Assembly: GCA_035772785.1 (NCBI GenBank)
Contig: JAOCPU010000069.1
Location: 62,001 to 126,000, forward strand
Direction: 5' to 3'
DNA from: Phlebiopsis flavidoalba
Taxonomy: Eukaryota; Basidiomycota; Agaricomycetes; Polyporales; Phanerochaetaceae
DNA length: 64,000 nt
Shown here: one piece after another, positions 35,785 to 47,405 of the stretch
Position numbering within the stretch: position 1 is the stretch's first letter
How the letters are laid out: each line of letters begins with the position of its first letter
The notes under the pieces: model-generated
The model's input: only the letters and a program-made list of their open reading frames with translations
The model's database searches: none
Told to the model about the DNA's origin: nothing
Position numbers and translations under genes: made by a program

Positions 35785-37030
35785 TTAGAAATATGTCTCA
35801 ATAATGCTATCCAGGCCAGGACTAACACGTTTCAATATGTCGAGTGTTTCGGACTACGAGAGATGGATTTAGCTCATGTAAATAAGTTCGAAACAATATG
35901 CTCACCCACACGCGCTCCTGCGCCTCGTGTCCTTCTCTGCTAATGACAAAGTCACTCGGCTCGCGAATGGCCACAGTGGATACATATGCGCCGTGCATGT
36001 CCTGAATCTTCGTTAGATCTTCAGGGCCAAGAGCTGCCCACACGAGCTGCCGAGAGCCTTCTTCGGCGGAACGCCCCATGACGACGTCCATGACCGCCAT
36101 TGCCGCCTTATAGCTGCGAGGTGAATCCCTACGGAGCCCGGTTTTGGAGTACCCAGGTTCAACGTTGGCTGCAATGATAGGGACGGTGGATTTGAGGTGT
36201 TCGGCAAATGCTCTAGTGAAGAACAGGTTTAGGACTACATTTTTCCCGAATTTAATGATAGGTCAAAAACTAGAGATGGTCTAGGGGAGCTCACGTTTGC
36301 TGTCATGATACCGATGTGCCATCGTCGCAGGCTTCGACGCATAATCCCTGTCGTTGAGTGCTTGCAACAAGTTTGGGGCGGAGAGTACTTTGTCCAGACG
36401 AGCGTGAGCATGAACGGCACACTGCCGACGATTACCAGCCGGGACAAAGAGCCACGCTCCGTGGCCGCGCGCGCCAGGTTGGGTAGAAGCAGGAGGGATA
36501 CTAAGGCAGTGGCAAGGTGGTTGACCTGTAGGCTGCGGTTGTGACGCATGGTAAGCAATATTCATCCGGACAGCCTGGATCCAACTCACTGCATCTCCAA
36601 GCGTCCGAGGTAGTCTCATAGTCTAGTTTCCCAATCCCTGCGTTCGCGACGAGGATGTCTATAGCGGCACCCCCAAGACCTGCTGCAAAGGCGTTGACGG
36701 TCGCAAAATTCGCCAAGTCGATGGCACGAATCTCTGCGGTCAACCCGGTCCTGTTGCGAATTTCTGATAGGGAATTTAGGTTATTACCTGGTAGAGTGTA
36801 TAATATGCGTCACGAACCTTCCATCGCACCACGCCCGCGTTCCTCGCTTCTACAGCCAATGATTAGGCGTGCAGGCTTCATTTCCGCGAAATGGATAGCG
36901 GCTTCAAGACCGATGCCCGTGTTGTGGCACCAATGACAACGACGGTTTTGCCAGTGAGGTCTACGCGCAGAGGCGGCGGTAAATGCGTCCACTGCTCGCA
37001 TAGTAGGGTTCTGACGTTGAACTTGGCCAT
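35785..37030 (-). CDS. Short-chain dehydrogenase/reductase
   Basis: This is an NAD(P)-dependent oxidoreductase of the SDR family, resembling the retinol-dehydrogenase-like group common in mushrooms; the substrate is unknown. The ATG at 37030 opens MAKFNVRTLLCEQWTHLPPP, then VDLTGKTVVVIGA. The cofactor motif is TGIGLEAAIHFAEMKPARLI, after two extra bases in its first codons. GCRSEERG follows. After an intron come AEIRAIDLANFATVNAFA and the motif DILVANAGIG. Then NHLATALVSLLLLPNLARAA and RLVIVGS (conserved Ser region). The stretch that should carry the catalytic YxxxK reads KCSPNLFFTRAFAEHL, where the tyrosine is not clearly visible because the preceding exon border is unresolved. The C-terminal exons give AAMAVMDVVMGRSAEEGSRQ and LDILKRVSPGLDSIIETYF, ending at 35785. 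Confidence 0.8.
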
Positions 37031-37961
37031 GGAAGTTTACAGAGCTCGAGAGTTGTGTCTGCGGAATGGACGTGAGCGCGAGGGGCTTTTATGGAACAAC
37101 ACAATCATTGCTCACTTGAAAAACATTGACACATCGACCAAGCTGTGTTAAGTCCAGTCACGTCTCATGAGGTAAATCAGTCGGTTCTAAAGCTTACAGT
37201 CATACTCTATCAAGCAATTCGCCCGACGAGCGGGTAGACGCTGTGCCACAGACCACTTTGGTGGACTTCCTTGACTCACGCTGAATGCGCAGCAGGATAA
37301 CATCGCGACATGATCAACGCCGCTGCCGCCACGAAGTAAACACATACGTGTACGCCCGGCAGCGCAATTCTAATTCCTCGTGATAAGATGTTCGTTTGAT
37401 GTTGACAATCGTGTTGATACGTGCGCAGCAGGGGTCTGAATAGAAGTCCTACGCGTTTGTTCGCCACAGCTTGACGCTGGTTTCAAAGTTTCAGAAGCGT
37501 ACGCGTACCCTCGACCATGCGGCAGCGGGTGCAATGTACTCTGCGCGGCACATCTACAGCACAGCGTGGCATTGCAACTTGACAAGTTTCGCAGACTCCC
37601 CACCACAACTTAGCTGTCCGACACTAGCTCGTGAGTTGTTGATGTCGCTATGTATGGGCGATATAAATTATTGTAAGCATACCGCAGTGTTCAAAGTAGT
37701 ATGCCGACCTTTCTCTTGGGTGGAAGCGAGGTCAACGCGATTTCGTCGCGGTGGGCGTGAGTCGACTAGAAAGAAGGGCGCATCAATTGATGGAGTGCGC
37801 GCATCAGGCGCGCGAAGCTTACGTCAACGTGCGTCGGCCCCGGCGCCTCGGCACCGAGTGGCGGGCAGCGTGGGCTCAAAAAAATCGGCAGTCGAATAGC
37901 AATTTAAACAGCATCGTATATCACTTATACATACACTTCATTGTCATATTTCCGAAGGTTT
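37031..37961. other. Upstream region of the SDR gene
   Basis: This lies between the SDR start and the stop of the first MDR gene. It contains a TATAAAT-like element near 37662 and unsupported open stretches on both strands (37606-37370 and 37471-37899). No gene is called. Confidence 0.4.
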
Positions 37962-39472
37962 TCACTGCTTGGCTACCTTAATTACAATCTTCCCGACGTG
38001 CTTTTGGCTCTCGAGATACTTGTATGCCTCCTGCGCTTGGTCGAAGTTGAAGACTTTATCCACAACTGGTTTGATTTTGGCGAGCAGATATAAGCCTATT
38101 CATGTCCTCAAATCTACGTGGTATTTCAGCCACCTCATACAACGAGAAGATTCTGCGCCGACTTACTGAGTACGAGAGCCGATGAGTATACCGCGGATTT
38201 ATAGCAGCATTTGAAGAGGACTTTTGACTGGGAGTTGGCTCATATCGCCGTCCTACGTTCCATGAAGTCGGCAAGAAGAGCCAATGCCCAAGCGGGAAAC
38301 TCGTACCAGTCCCGCAACAAAGCCAATTATATGAATCCAACCTGCCATGCGAATGGACTCCATGGACTTGTTCAACGTGCCGGGACCACCAACTTTCGAT
38401 AATGTGATCGACACCTCTTCCTCCAGTCTCCCCCCCCAGTCTACAGCATACATCAGTGGGCATTCGCGTCGTGGTCTCGTGCCCACGGTTGAAGGGGCGT
38501 ACAATCCTAAGGACCTCTTTCTCCCAATCTGGTGTCTTGTTTGTAGTTGATCACATGGGAGGCTCCCAACTTCTTCGCAATTTCCAGCTTCTCATCCGAG
38601 GATGAGGTGTCGCCACGATGACATTTGCGCCACTCGCAGCTGCGAGCTGTGTAGCCCAAAGCTAATGATAGTGCAGCCCGTCAGGTGTGTGCTTTGTTGA
38701 TACGAGAGATCCCTTACATGAGACTCCACCGGTTCCTTGGACAAGGACCCAGTCCCCACCCTTAACTGGGGTGGGGCCCAGCAGTGCATTATAGTGCACG
38801 GTGACCGCAGCACATCTACACGTACATCAGAGCAGCAATGTAAAGTCTCGCAAGGGACTCACGGTAGGGTCGAAGCCTCTTCGTATGAGAGATGTGCAGG
38901 GATTCTAACCAAAGACTACAAGGTACCGTCAGTCCTTACATTTTCCCTCCTATCGGCTCGTGGACGCACCTCGGCTGGAAACAGACTGTACTCCGTGAGT
39001 ACGCCGTCGACGGAAGCCACCGAGAGCAGTATCTTTCATCACGGGATCCAGGTCCCCGTGAATATGATCTAGAGTGAAGTTCGCGCACACGCGATCGCCG
39101 ACAGACCACTTCGTCACGCCCTCGCCCACGGCGACAACTTCGCCTCCCATGTCAGAGCACGGAACCAGATTCTCGTGCTTGGGGCCTGGGTATGTACCAT
39201 TGGCGATGATCAGGTCGCGATACTGCCGTTTCGACATGCATGAGCCGGGTAGGTGCCGCGGAGAAGTCTCAGACTCACGTTGAGAGAGGCGGCGTGGATC
39301 TTCACGAGGACCTGATTGGCTTTGGGTTGAGGGACGGTGAACTCTCTGATGGTCAGGTTATGGACGCCATCAAGCTATGGAAGAGCAGTGAAGCAGAAAT
39401 TCGCCATCTAGTGTGTGCGGATGAACGTACCTTAGGAAGGTAATATTGCTGGGCTTTCGACGGGATCGACAT
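37962..39472 (-). CDS. Zinc-type alcohol dehydrogenase/quinone reductase (MDR), copy 1
   Basis: This is a medium-chain dehydrogenase/reductase using NAD(P)H; the substrate is unknown. The ATG at 39472 opens MSIPSKAQQYYLPK, followed by an intron. Next come HNLTIREFTVPQPK-like sequence, then RDLIIANGTYPGPKHENLVP with CSDMGGEVVAVGEGVTKWSV. GDRVCANFTLDHIHGDLDPV and MKDTALGG follow, with a one-base slip before VDGVLTEYSLFP. The Rossmann part is degraded by slips, but DWVLVQGTGG and the ASGANVI strand are visible. The C-terminal exons hold GVDHII, LNKSMESIRM and VVDKVFNFDQAQEAYKYLES, ending QKHVGKIVIKVAKQ at the stop 37962-37964. It is paralogous to the gene at 41033-42521, with the same orientation and exon pattern. 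Confidence 0.85.
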
Positions 39473-39561
39473 CGTGGTCGGGGTGAAGACTCCGCTATCG
39501 TCGTTTGGCGTATTTCACAGGCACCTCGGGTCCCGTCTGAAAGCTATTCCCGTGTGCTTAC

Positions 39562-40925
39562 TCATTGACTATCGTTGGGTAGCCGCTTTGTCATATAGTA
39601 AGGATGGTGTGCAATGACGTCAACACTGAACGTCTGGGAACAAGTGTCTTCCAGATCCCTACTGATGTTCGGCGCGCCAGAAACCTCCAGAAAGCTCGCA
39701 AACAGTGTATCAATTCTGACTTTTGCATGATATTATTAGAAGAGAATTGGCTTATGAAGAGAGACATGATCAGACAATAAAATGTATGATTTGGTGAGAA
39801 ACTCACCTTCGTATAGCGGCTTGAAACAACCCATTGTAAGAAGAAGATACTGCTGCCTGCGCATGGCATACCACAGAGCTTTCTCATAGTTGATGAAGTG
39901 TAAAGCCGGTTTCCTTGAACCATGATTTAATCACGGGCTACTGGTCGTAATGGCCTAAACAGCACACTGCAAGTGGGAACAGCGGCATCTCTTCGTGATC
40001 AGAAAAGTATGGCCATGTGCAAGAGTAACACACAGGTTGAAGTCAAGCCTTCGTAGAAGAGATGTGCGGGGCTCAGCTAGTGGGGAAAAAAGTAGATATC
40101 AGTCAGGATATTCGCGGATAGCATAGAACTTGAGCCTAAACTCAGCCCACACGGTGCCCCGGTGAGATAATCATAGATTTGCACCCGTATGCTGATTCCA
40201 AAGCACACTCGTCCTTGTCCGGCGGCCCCAGTATTGTGGAATATACTCTGCAGGCCAACACGCAAGTGACCCCTCGTGCCCCGGTGCAGCGAGCTACTTA
40301 ACCAAACGGAGATAGCAGAAGATTGCTTGCATAAGCCGGTCATGGCTCTGCTGGTCAGATGAGTGAGTTGTAACTGAATGGGTTGTACGGCATGTAGAGA
40401 AGTGTCGCGAAGACCTGAAGGGCCTCGACGTGATGGATTGTCGGTAGCTTAAGATAGATATCCCACATGTACACTTCAAGGCTCCGGTACCATGGTACCA
40501 GCCAGACTGTGGTATTCCGTCCAGTGTTTCGGTGACGTGACTAGAAATGAAGGCACAAGACACCGAACAACTTTGAAGCAACTTCTAGTGAGCAAGTGAT
40601 CGGCGAGAAGAAAGCGAACATGGACTTCACACCTTGCTTTCAATGTCGAGATGTTGAACATGAGATAAACAGGTTATATTCTGGAGAACATATCGCCTTT
40701 TTTCTGAGGCTACTGCGACATACTCACCAGATTCAGTGGTCACGGGTATGGTGGAAAGAATTTCGGGGCGCCAACTGCAAGACTCGGTAAGTGGCGCATC
40801 AAAATCAAGAGGCGCCTGCGTGAGCACGAAGGCGGCTTAAGTATTACGTTATCTGGGTTGCTGGGTGGACCGTCTGGAAGCAGAGCTCTGAGGCTCAGCC
40901 CACGGTCGACACAAAGTATGGCACA
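39562..40925 (-). CDS. Unrecognised intron-containing gene between the MDR copies
   Basis: I do not recognise this protein. The minus strand reads DAPLTESCSWRPEILSTIPV up to a GTGAGTATG donor near 40733. Later come VWLVPWYRSLEVYMWDIYLK and PTIHHVEALQVFATLLYMPY. Further on, LWYAMRRQQYLLLTMGCFKP ends at a GTGAGTTTC donor near 39810. The acceptor leads to TLFASFLEVSGAPNISRDLE and DTCSQTFSVDVIAHHPYYMT, ending RLPNDSQ with a TGA at 39562-39564. The sense continuing across two clean donors, and the aromatic-rich, non-repetitive composition, support a real gene. The part between about 40320 and 39930 is unclear. It is not an MDR fragment, so it interrupts the tandem array rather than being a third copy. 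The start is not fixed; 40925 is an approximate upper limit. Confidence 0.5.
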
Positions 40926-41032
40926 GTTACAAGGAGACTATATCTCGTTCATTATTGGTGTGTATGATATACAGATACATCATAGATACATCTAGGTACG
41001 TGACTTCGAATAATCAAGTTTCGAGCTGTCCT

Positions 41033-42521
41033 TTACTGCTTCGCGACCTTGATCACGATTTTGCCAACATGTTTCTGGCTCTCAAAGTACTTGAACGCCT
41101 CTTGCGCCTGATCGAACGCAAAGACTTTGTCGACGACCGGCTTGATCTCGCGCGCGGCAATGAGACGGTTCATGTCCTCAAACCTGGGTACGTTGTCAGA
41201 TTATGAATGTCAGTTAGAACAATGGCCAACGTACTGCGTCCGGGAGCCAATGAAAATACCGCGGAGCTTCGCGGTCTTGAAGAGTACGCTGACGGGTAGA
41301 TGGCTCATGTCGGCATCCTAAGGAGCTGGTTAGACAGTCGCGCGGTGTAGCGGAGAAGAAGCCCTCACCATTCCCGCGACGAACCCAATGATGTGGACCC
41401 AGCCTCCCATACGGACGGAAGCCATGGACTTGTTCAAGGTTCCGGGTCCACCAACTTCGATGATGTGGTCTACACCCCGTCCTCCGGTCTATAAAGCGCA
41501 TAAATATGTGGCATCTAGGAGTAGGCGCGTAGCTAACTTACGATTTTAAGTACTTCCTTCTCCCAATCCGGAGTCTTCTTGTAGTTGATGACTGACGTGA
41601 GCGGCGCCTAGCTTTTTCGCAATCTCGAGTTTCTCATCCGAGGACGAAGTAGCGATGACGTTCGCACCGCTGGCTACTGCAAGCTGTAGACCGAAGCTGG
41701 AAGGCGAAACTTGTCAGTATCAAAACATCCCGCGAGCATAAGCCACTCACATGGATACGCCACCGGTACCCTGAACGAGGACCCAGTCGCCGACCTTTGA
41801 CTGGAGTTCCGCCCATCAGGGCGTTGTAAGCGGTCAACGCGGCGCACCTAGTACAGACCCATGAGACTCATATGATAGGATGATTAAATGGCGCTCACGG
41901 CAAGGTCGAGGCTTCTTCGTAGGAGAGGTGAGCAGGGATGCTGACCAGAGACTTGCACCGAGTCAGTACGTTAAGACATGATGGTGGGAATAGCCTGGGA
42001 CTCACCTCAGCCGGGAACAAGCTGTACTCGGTAAGGACACCGTCGACCGATCCACCCAGCGCGGTATCTTGAATAACGGGATCCAAGTCTCCGTGGATGT
42101 GGTCCAGGATGAAGTTCGCGCAGACACGATCCCCAACCTTCCACTTGTTCACGCTCTGTCTCCTACAGCGACAACCTCGCCTGCCATGTCAGAGCCAGGA
42201 ACGAGATCCTCGTGCATAGAGCCCGGGTATTGTTGTGCCTTTGGCGATGGTCAAGTCGCGGAACTGTCGTGTCGAGTGTGAGTGGGCGTGTATTGAGGGT
42301 CGTTCAGGACTTACGTTGAGAGCAGCGGCATGAATTTTCACAAGAACTTGACCGGCCTTAGGCGGAGGGCTGAGGAACGGTTGAACTCTCGGATGGTCAG
42401 ATTGTGTATGCCATCGAGCTGCAGTAAACGAGCGTGAAAACGAGCACACAGCGTGATATGTGTAAAATACATACCTTACCTTAGGGAGGTAGTATTGCTG
42501 AGCTTTCGATGGAATAGACAT
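41033..42521 (-). CDS. Zinc-type alcohol dehydrogenase/quinone reductase (MDR), copy 2
   Basis: This is a paralogue of 37962-39472 and better preserved. The ATG at 42521 opens the same MSIPSKAQQYYLPK. Exons continue with QVLVKIHAAALN, FRDLTIAKG, WKVGDRVCANFILDHIHGDL, DPVIQDTALGGSVDGVLTEY, SLFPAE and SLVSIPAHLSYEEASTLPC. The cofactor region is NALMGGTPVKG, then VLVQGTGGVSMFGLQLAVAS and GANVIATSSSDEKLEIAKKL with GAAHVINYKKTPDWEKEVLK. Later exons give GGRGVDHIIEVGGPGTLNKS, VHIIGFVAGM, LFKTAKLRGIFIGSRTQFED and QAQEAFKYFESQKHVGKIVI, ending KVAKQ at the TAA 41033-41035. The fold and the GTGGV motif place it with MDR enzymes; no complete set of zinc-ligand residues was confirmed, so quinone-reductase-like activity is equally possible. 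Confidence 0.88.
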
Positions 42522-43926
42522 GATGGCGGTGGAGTAGCGACGGTGATAGCGGAATACTAGGTCGAATGAGGTTTATAAGTCCCGAGTGAGTGCAAAGTCG
42601 TCTCAGTGAGCGAGTGTTTGGTTGAAAAGGCCGACCATTGCTGAGGTAACCGCTTCGATAGCCGCTTCGTCAGCCCCTAAAACGTCCAGTGGCGTGTGTT
42701 AGAATGACGTCAAGTCGCGAAACATACGGGAACGGCTCTTCGAGCCCCCAATTCCGCGCTTTTGGTTTATGGTAACCCGCACACTGTTTTCTCACGTACC
42801 GTCTAGAAATCGACAGAGTTGACATATCCTGTGGGCTAAGGATTCCTTAGTCCTATATTTGCTAGTAAACTGTGCGAAACGTAGTGTAAGCTTAAACCCG
42901 TAAACCGTCTGGATATTCAGAAGCAGACCTAACACATGACAAAGCATGGGCGCGCCAAGACATTCTGTACAAACGGGTTTACGAGTAAATTGCTGAAGTA
43001 AGCCGACCATGGTAGTCTGATTAACATGCAAAGGTAAGTAAACTGAATTGCTCACTGAGTGTGCGGCACATCGAAGAGTCGGGACATAATTGAGTATGAC
43101 GCTCTGAGGGGCTGGCCAATTGGAATGCTTTCTTCGACAAGTAATGGTGCACCCTTTTACGGTAATAATCACCAGTGTACAGGCACTACAGGCTGTCCCC
43201 ATAAACTGTGGCACGGACAAACAAATTGGCGGTTCGTCCACTACGTCGGTATAACGTGGTTGAGCTTGGGTTTAGCAAGGGACGAATATACTGGCCCCAA
43301 CGATCTGTGGTAAAGGTTTGTGACAAAGATGGCGCCTGAATAAGGCAACGTTGCCTCGGGGTATGCCGATTTGTCACGTACTGCACCTAATTAGTCTCTG
43401 TAAGAAACCAACGGAGCGCGAATGTGTACCAGAACGACATTGTCCGAGGTTCATTCGCTGTCACTGAGAATGAGACATCGATGTTCAGCGTTCAATGACG
43501 GCCTAAAAGCACGGAGGCAATGTGCCTTCTTCGCAGAACTTGCAATTCCACTGCCAGTTGAGCGGAACCAACAACTTCATTTGACAGATGCCTCCACATC
43601 ACAGACAACGGTCAACAGAATGCCCTAGTAATCAAACAACTATAGAACCCCGGACTACTACTACGAAATCAACGAGTGGCGTACAAAAAAGAGCGGAACT
43701 GTTGCTATCCCCCGGCAACAGTCAGATACGGCAGCGTCCCTGAATACAGGCTGTACTAGGGCGAGGAAACAAACAAGGTATTGCCTGCATCGGGAGGATG
43801 GGGAGGGGACGACTAGACAGGACACATGGCGCGATGGGGTATACGGAACGCCGCGCGGAGTAATACAACAGCTCATGTCTACAGTAGGCGGACACGGGAG
43901 TGGGTATCGTTTTGCATATGATGCGC
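42522..43926. other. Intergenic region with no recognised gene
   Basis: This 1.4 kb lies upstream of MDR copy 2 and downstream of the GPI-type gene. A 149-codon minus-strand frame (43241-42792) is Cys-rich but matches nothing I know. The plus frame at 43422-43628 is also unsupported. Confidence 0.4.
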
Positions 43927-44702
43927 TCAGAAGAAGCGCGAGAGCTGCCGCGGCACCACAGGCGGCGGCGAGGCCAAAGGCACCAGAAATGGTGAGGTGG
44001 GACGCGCCGCCCCCATTGGTGGCAGAAGGGGAAGGAGAGCCCGAGGTCGTAGAGGAGCTTGAGGACGCGGAGGTACTGCCAGAGCTGGAAACCCGAGGCA
44101 GATGCAACCAGAAGTCGAACTAGGTGCCACGCTAGAAGTGGGCGCGGGGGCGGCTGAAGCGCAATCGTGTTCAGGTAAATCAAACCTAGAGAAGCATGGA
44201 AGACTTAGCTGCCAGCCGGGCATTACACTGAACGGTCTGGCTCAGGGGGGGCGCACAATGACCTGCGAGGTGTTCTGGGGGCTCACGAACTCCACCTGGT
44301 AGTTCCTTGACCGGTCCTCAACGTGACATTCGTGACAGTGAAGGTCTAAGGTATATAACATAAGCGGAAGGAGAGTGATAATTTAACGTGTAGACGTACT
44401 GAGTTCGAGACAGTCGACATCACTGGCGATGAAGAATGGTCCATTCAGGGTCGCAGTTAATCCGCATTGACGACAACGATGTTGACCATGCTCGGATCTC
44501 CCGACGAGAACGTCCAGGTGATGACATTGCTCTCTGAGTTCGCAACCCTACGAGAATAGAATCAAGTCAGGAAGCATTCACGAGACAAAAGTCGACAAGG
44601 TTTCGCACCAGAAGCGAGGGCGAAGGGCCACAATGTTGATGGCGCCGAGTCGCGCTGGGAATGAAGGAGCTGAGGAAGTGGCAGGGCGAGGGCAAAGCGC
44701 AT
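43927..44702 (-). CDS. Kre9/Knh1-like, Ser/Thr-rich GPI-anchored cell-wall protein
   Basis: This is a secreted protein of the Ser-Thr-rich GPI-anchored membrane family with a Kre9/Knh1-like N-terminal domain, found on fungal cell surfaces. The ATG at 44702 opens MRFALALPLP, a signal peptide (distorted by a slip). Exon 2 gives VANSESNVITWTFSSGDPSM and VNIVVVNAD, the N-terminal beta-sandwich signature. A later exon has VEDRSRNYQVEFVSPQNTSQ. The C-terminal exon is low-complexity (GSTSASSSSSTTSGSPSPSA) and ends in a hydrophobic segment, LTISGAFGLAAACGAAAALA, the pattern of a GPI-attachment signal. The stop at 43927 is in a frame shifted by one from the Ser-rich frame, consistent with the slips seen elsewhere. 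The small size (about 200 residues) and layout are standard for this family. Confidence 0.75.
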
Positions 44703-45258
44703 CGTGAAACGTGTCGAGATGGGGGGAGAGGGAAGAAGGGAGCAGCAGGGGGATGGAAAGACATTGAACGCGAACATTCTTCGAGATATATGAACTTGTA
44801 AATTCCCACGATCGGGATCAATGGCAGAAAACGAGATAGGCAAGTCCCTGCCCTTCTTTGAGCACTAAGCCTTGTTGTTTGAGACAATTCCTCATGTCGC
44901 TGTCCGTAAACTCCGCGTGGAACCTGCCAGCGTGTTTCTGGAGGCGGCAGCGGCGGGATAGAAGGTCTGGGTGTCACAAGACGTAAATTCCCTACACAGC
45001 CAAGAATACAATACAATTTCAGCGACAGCGCGAGACCCTTGGTGGAAACGGCACACGGCACCAAGGTCGGCGCGTATAGGCCACAGCGTGGCGATGTGAG
45101 TTGTAACACTAGCCTCTCAGCGGCTACGCTAGTGTAGATCTTGAACGTCATCCCGCGTAGGCAAAGAGTTTAAGAGACCAAAGTCGTTCGCGTAGAGGGT
45201 ACAAGAAACGAACCAAGTCTAAAAAGCTGGTGGATGCGTAAAAACGACCAGAAAAGAT
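44703..45258. other. Upstream region of the cell-wall protein gene
   Basis: Minus-strand open frames here extend the signal-peptide exon upstream without an obvious domain. They are taken as leader and promoter. Confidence 0.4.
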
Positions 45259-46260
45259 CTAGTCCGACAAATCCCGCCTCAATGTCATCTGTTGCAGGCA
45301 CTGTGAGGGGCCATCGCCTAACGGACATTCATCAGTGAACATCATTACAGAGGGGCACAGCTCAGTGGACGCATACCTGCATTTTCTGCTGCTGACATTC
45401 CGGGCGCATTTGCTTTCGAGGGGGACGCCCCTTCGGGCTCGACGATGATGAGTTCGGGACTTGGGCTCCCTGACTTTTGTAGCCCTTGTGTTGTTTTTAA
45501 CCGACCCGTTTGTCGGCACAACCGCTGTCCAGCTGGGCCGAGTCGCCGGGATCAGGCTTCGGAGGTAGTTCCACCAGCCTCGATTCGCCTGATAGTCGGC
45601 TGCCGTCGTTGCCCACATACCCCCTCCGAGTGTCCCTTGACGTATTCAAAGATTGCACCTATGACGGCACAAAACGTTTCAGGAGCAAAGATACAACACA
45701 AAACTCGGAGTACTCACACCTTCTGACACACTTATTCGCACCGCTCTTGGAGAAGGCGCGTCAAAGTATCGAATGCTACCGACGTTTACTTGACTGCTTT
45801 GCCACACCGATGTTTATCCATCCTTCTTTTTTTCCAATTTTTGATCCAGTCCTTGAACACGTGCAAGTTGAGGCGCCGTAAGTAACGTCGGAACGCAATG
45901 AAACATAGCATCGTATATAACATTGAATACTATATTTCGAGTTTCCGTACTGATGAATAATCCCAGTCTTGTTGAAAGGGGAACCGTTTCAAAGCACGGC
46001 GGATCGAGAGGCCTACAAGCGAGACAATTGAGTGTTGTGAGAGTCCTATCATCCATTCGCCCACACGTACCAATGGGAGTCGGCTCGGTTATTAGTCTGT
46101 TCTCACCGGAACAACGTTCAATGGCTATAGTCCTATGTATAGGTGGCAACGAAGCAAAGCGATGCACCGACTAAGATAGTCACGAACGTCGTCCGGCGCC
46201 CCACCATTACTCCTAAAACGCCCGCAATCGCGCCCACTTTCACCATTTGCCTCGACACGC
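45259..46260 (-). CDS. Unrecognised protein with N-terminal hydrophobic segments
   Basis: I do not recognise this family. The minus strand from 46251 reads MVKVGAIAGVLGVMVGRRTT then FVTILVGASLCFVATY, two hydrophobic stretches split by an Arg pair, as in small membrane proteins. Downstream exons include VGAIFEYVKGHSEGVCGQRR and a charged, Ser/Pro-rich segment (SSSSSPKGRPPRKQMRPE in one frame, LIIVEPEGASPSKANAPG in the correct one). An intron GTATGCGTCC...CCGTTAG joins AAENAG to DGPSQCLQQMTLRRDLSD, ending at the TAG 45259-45261. The middle (about 45700-46130) is not resolved. Sense across the last intron supports a real gene with its 3' end here. The upstream minus frame 46690-46265 could add N-terminal exons. 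Confidence 0.4.
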
Positions 46261-47220
46261 GCCGTCATAATAGACAATTTGGAAAAGCCCGCTTAGTGTC
46301 TTCTACAACGGTGTTTTGCTTAACGAAGACTTGGTCCGAGCTCGTTGCTTTTTTTATTTCCTTGGAGGCTTCAGGCCTTTGGTGAAAGGGCCGCGCCAGT
46401 GGGTCCATGCGACAACGGAGCTCGGGGCCGTGAGATGTGCTTAGACATATGTTTGAATCGAGTTGATATTGACTCCATTGGGTGGTCACCTCATGTTCGT
46501 CGCTCTCTGTCAAGTGCTTGTAAAAACTTCTTTCGTGCTCTTGGCACAGGGGGGATAAACCTTCGTTTTGTTGCTCAAACAAATCGTCCCTAGGGGTGTC
46601 AAGCGGGCAGGATAACGACTGGCTAAGTGCATATGTCAGGGGCGAAAACGATCGTAACACGTAATTACTACTCATTGGATTGTGCAACATAACAAACTCG
46701 AGTAAATCCCTGGAGTGAAGCCTTTATTGCCACCGCATACAGTCCACCAGTAGATGCTTTCGGCAGAACTTTGCTGACACCTCCTAGTTTGAATGTAATA
46801 TAAGTAGGGCAACAAGGGGTGCTGGATGGGTGGGAGATGAAGGCGATGGGTAAGAAGCCGTGGAAAATGCGTACATTGGTCAAGCCTTGCGAAGTTAAGA
46901 CGACAGGGTTGCTGCAGTAATTGACGTGAGAACACCTTCCAAATCTGGCACGCTCGCCTCCTCCGCTGCCCAGCGTCGACGACGACGTCGATTTGAAGCA
47001 CATCCTTTCTTTCTCCCACGTCACCAGCACTGTCCGAGAATACACCACCGTCACACTTCTGGTACCTGCTACGGCATGCTGTCCGTACGGTATAAAATCT
47101 CCACACCTGGCACCGGACATCCTTTTGCAGCTTAAACCGGGGCTCTGGTACTTCAGATACCCGCGCATACCGTTTCCCTTGGGGGCAAGTCGCTGCGCTT
47201 AGGGTAGGAACCGATAATGT
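46261..47220. other. No recognised gene
   Basis: Two minus-strand frames of 193 and 166 codons overlap each other at 47253-46672 and 47168-46668, with a 141-codon frame at 46690-46265. At most one of the first two can be coding. None shows a domain, signal peptide or credible intron. Confidence 0.35.
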
Positions 47221-47405
47221 TCTTTTTTTTGTGGTTCTGTCGTCTTTTCTCATGTTTTCTGTGTCCTCTCCCCCCCCCCTAGTCCCCCATTTTTGTTGCT
47301 GTGTTTTTTGTTTTTTTTCCTTTTTCTTTTTTCTATTGGCCGTCGTAGCGATTTGCTTTTGGATTTTTTTCGGGGGGGCTTTTTGGTATTTTTTTTTTTT
47401 TTCTT
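47221..47405. repeat. T-rich low-complexity tract
   Basis: The tract is dominated by T runs (TTCTTTTTTTT near 47221 and about 12 T at 47391-47402) with a run of nine C near 47270. It separates the preceding unassigned region from the F-box gene. It resembles expanded poly-pyrimidine DNA rather than coding sequence, although open frames pass through it. Confidence 0.7.

Noticed and set aside
40000..40930. A third, degenerate MDR copy between the two MDR genes
   Set aside because: None of the MDR landmarks (GDRVCANF, DHIHGDLDP, GTGGV, HVGKIVIKV) appears here, and the translated pieces are unrelated.
46668..47253. Two overlapping minus-strand ORFs of 166 and 193 codons
   Set aside because: They occupy different frames of the same DNA, have no recognisable motif, and border a low-complexity tract. 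At most one could be real and neither is supported.
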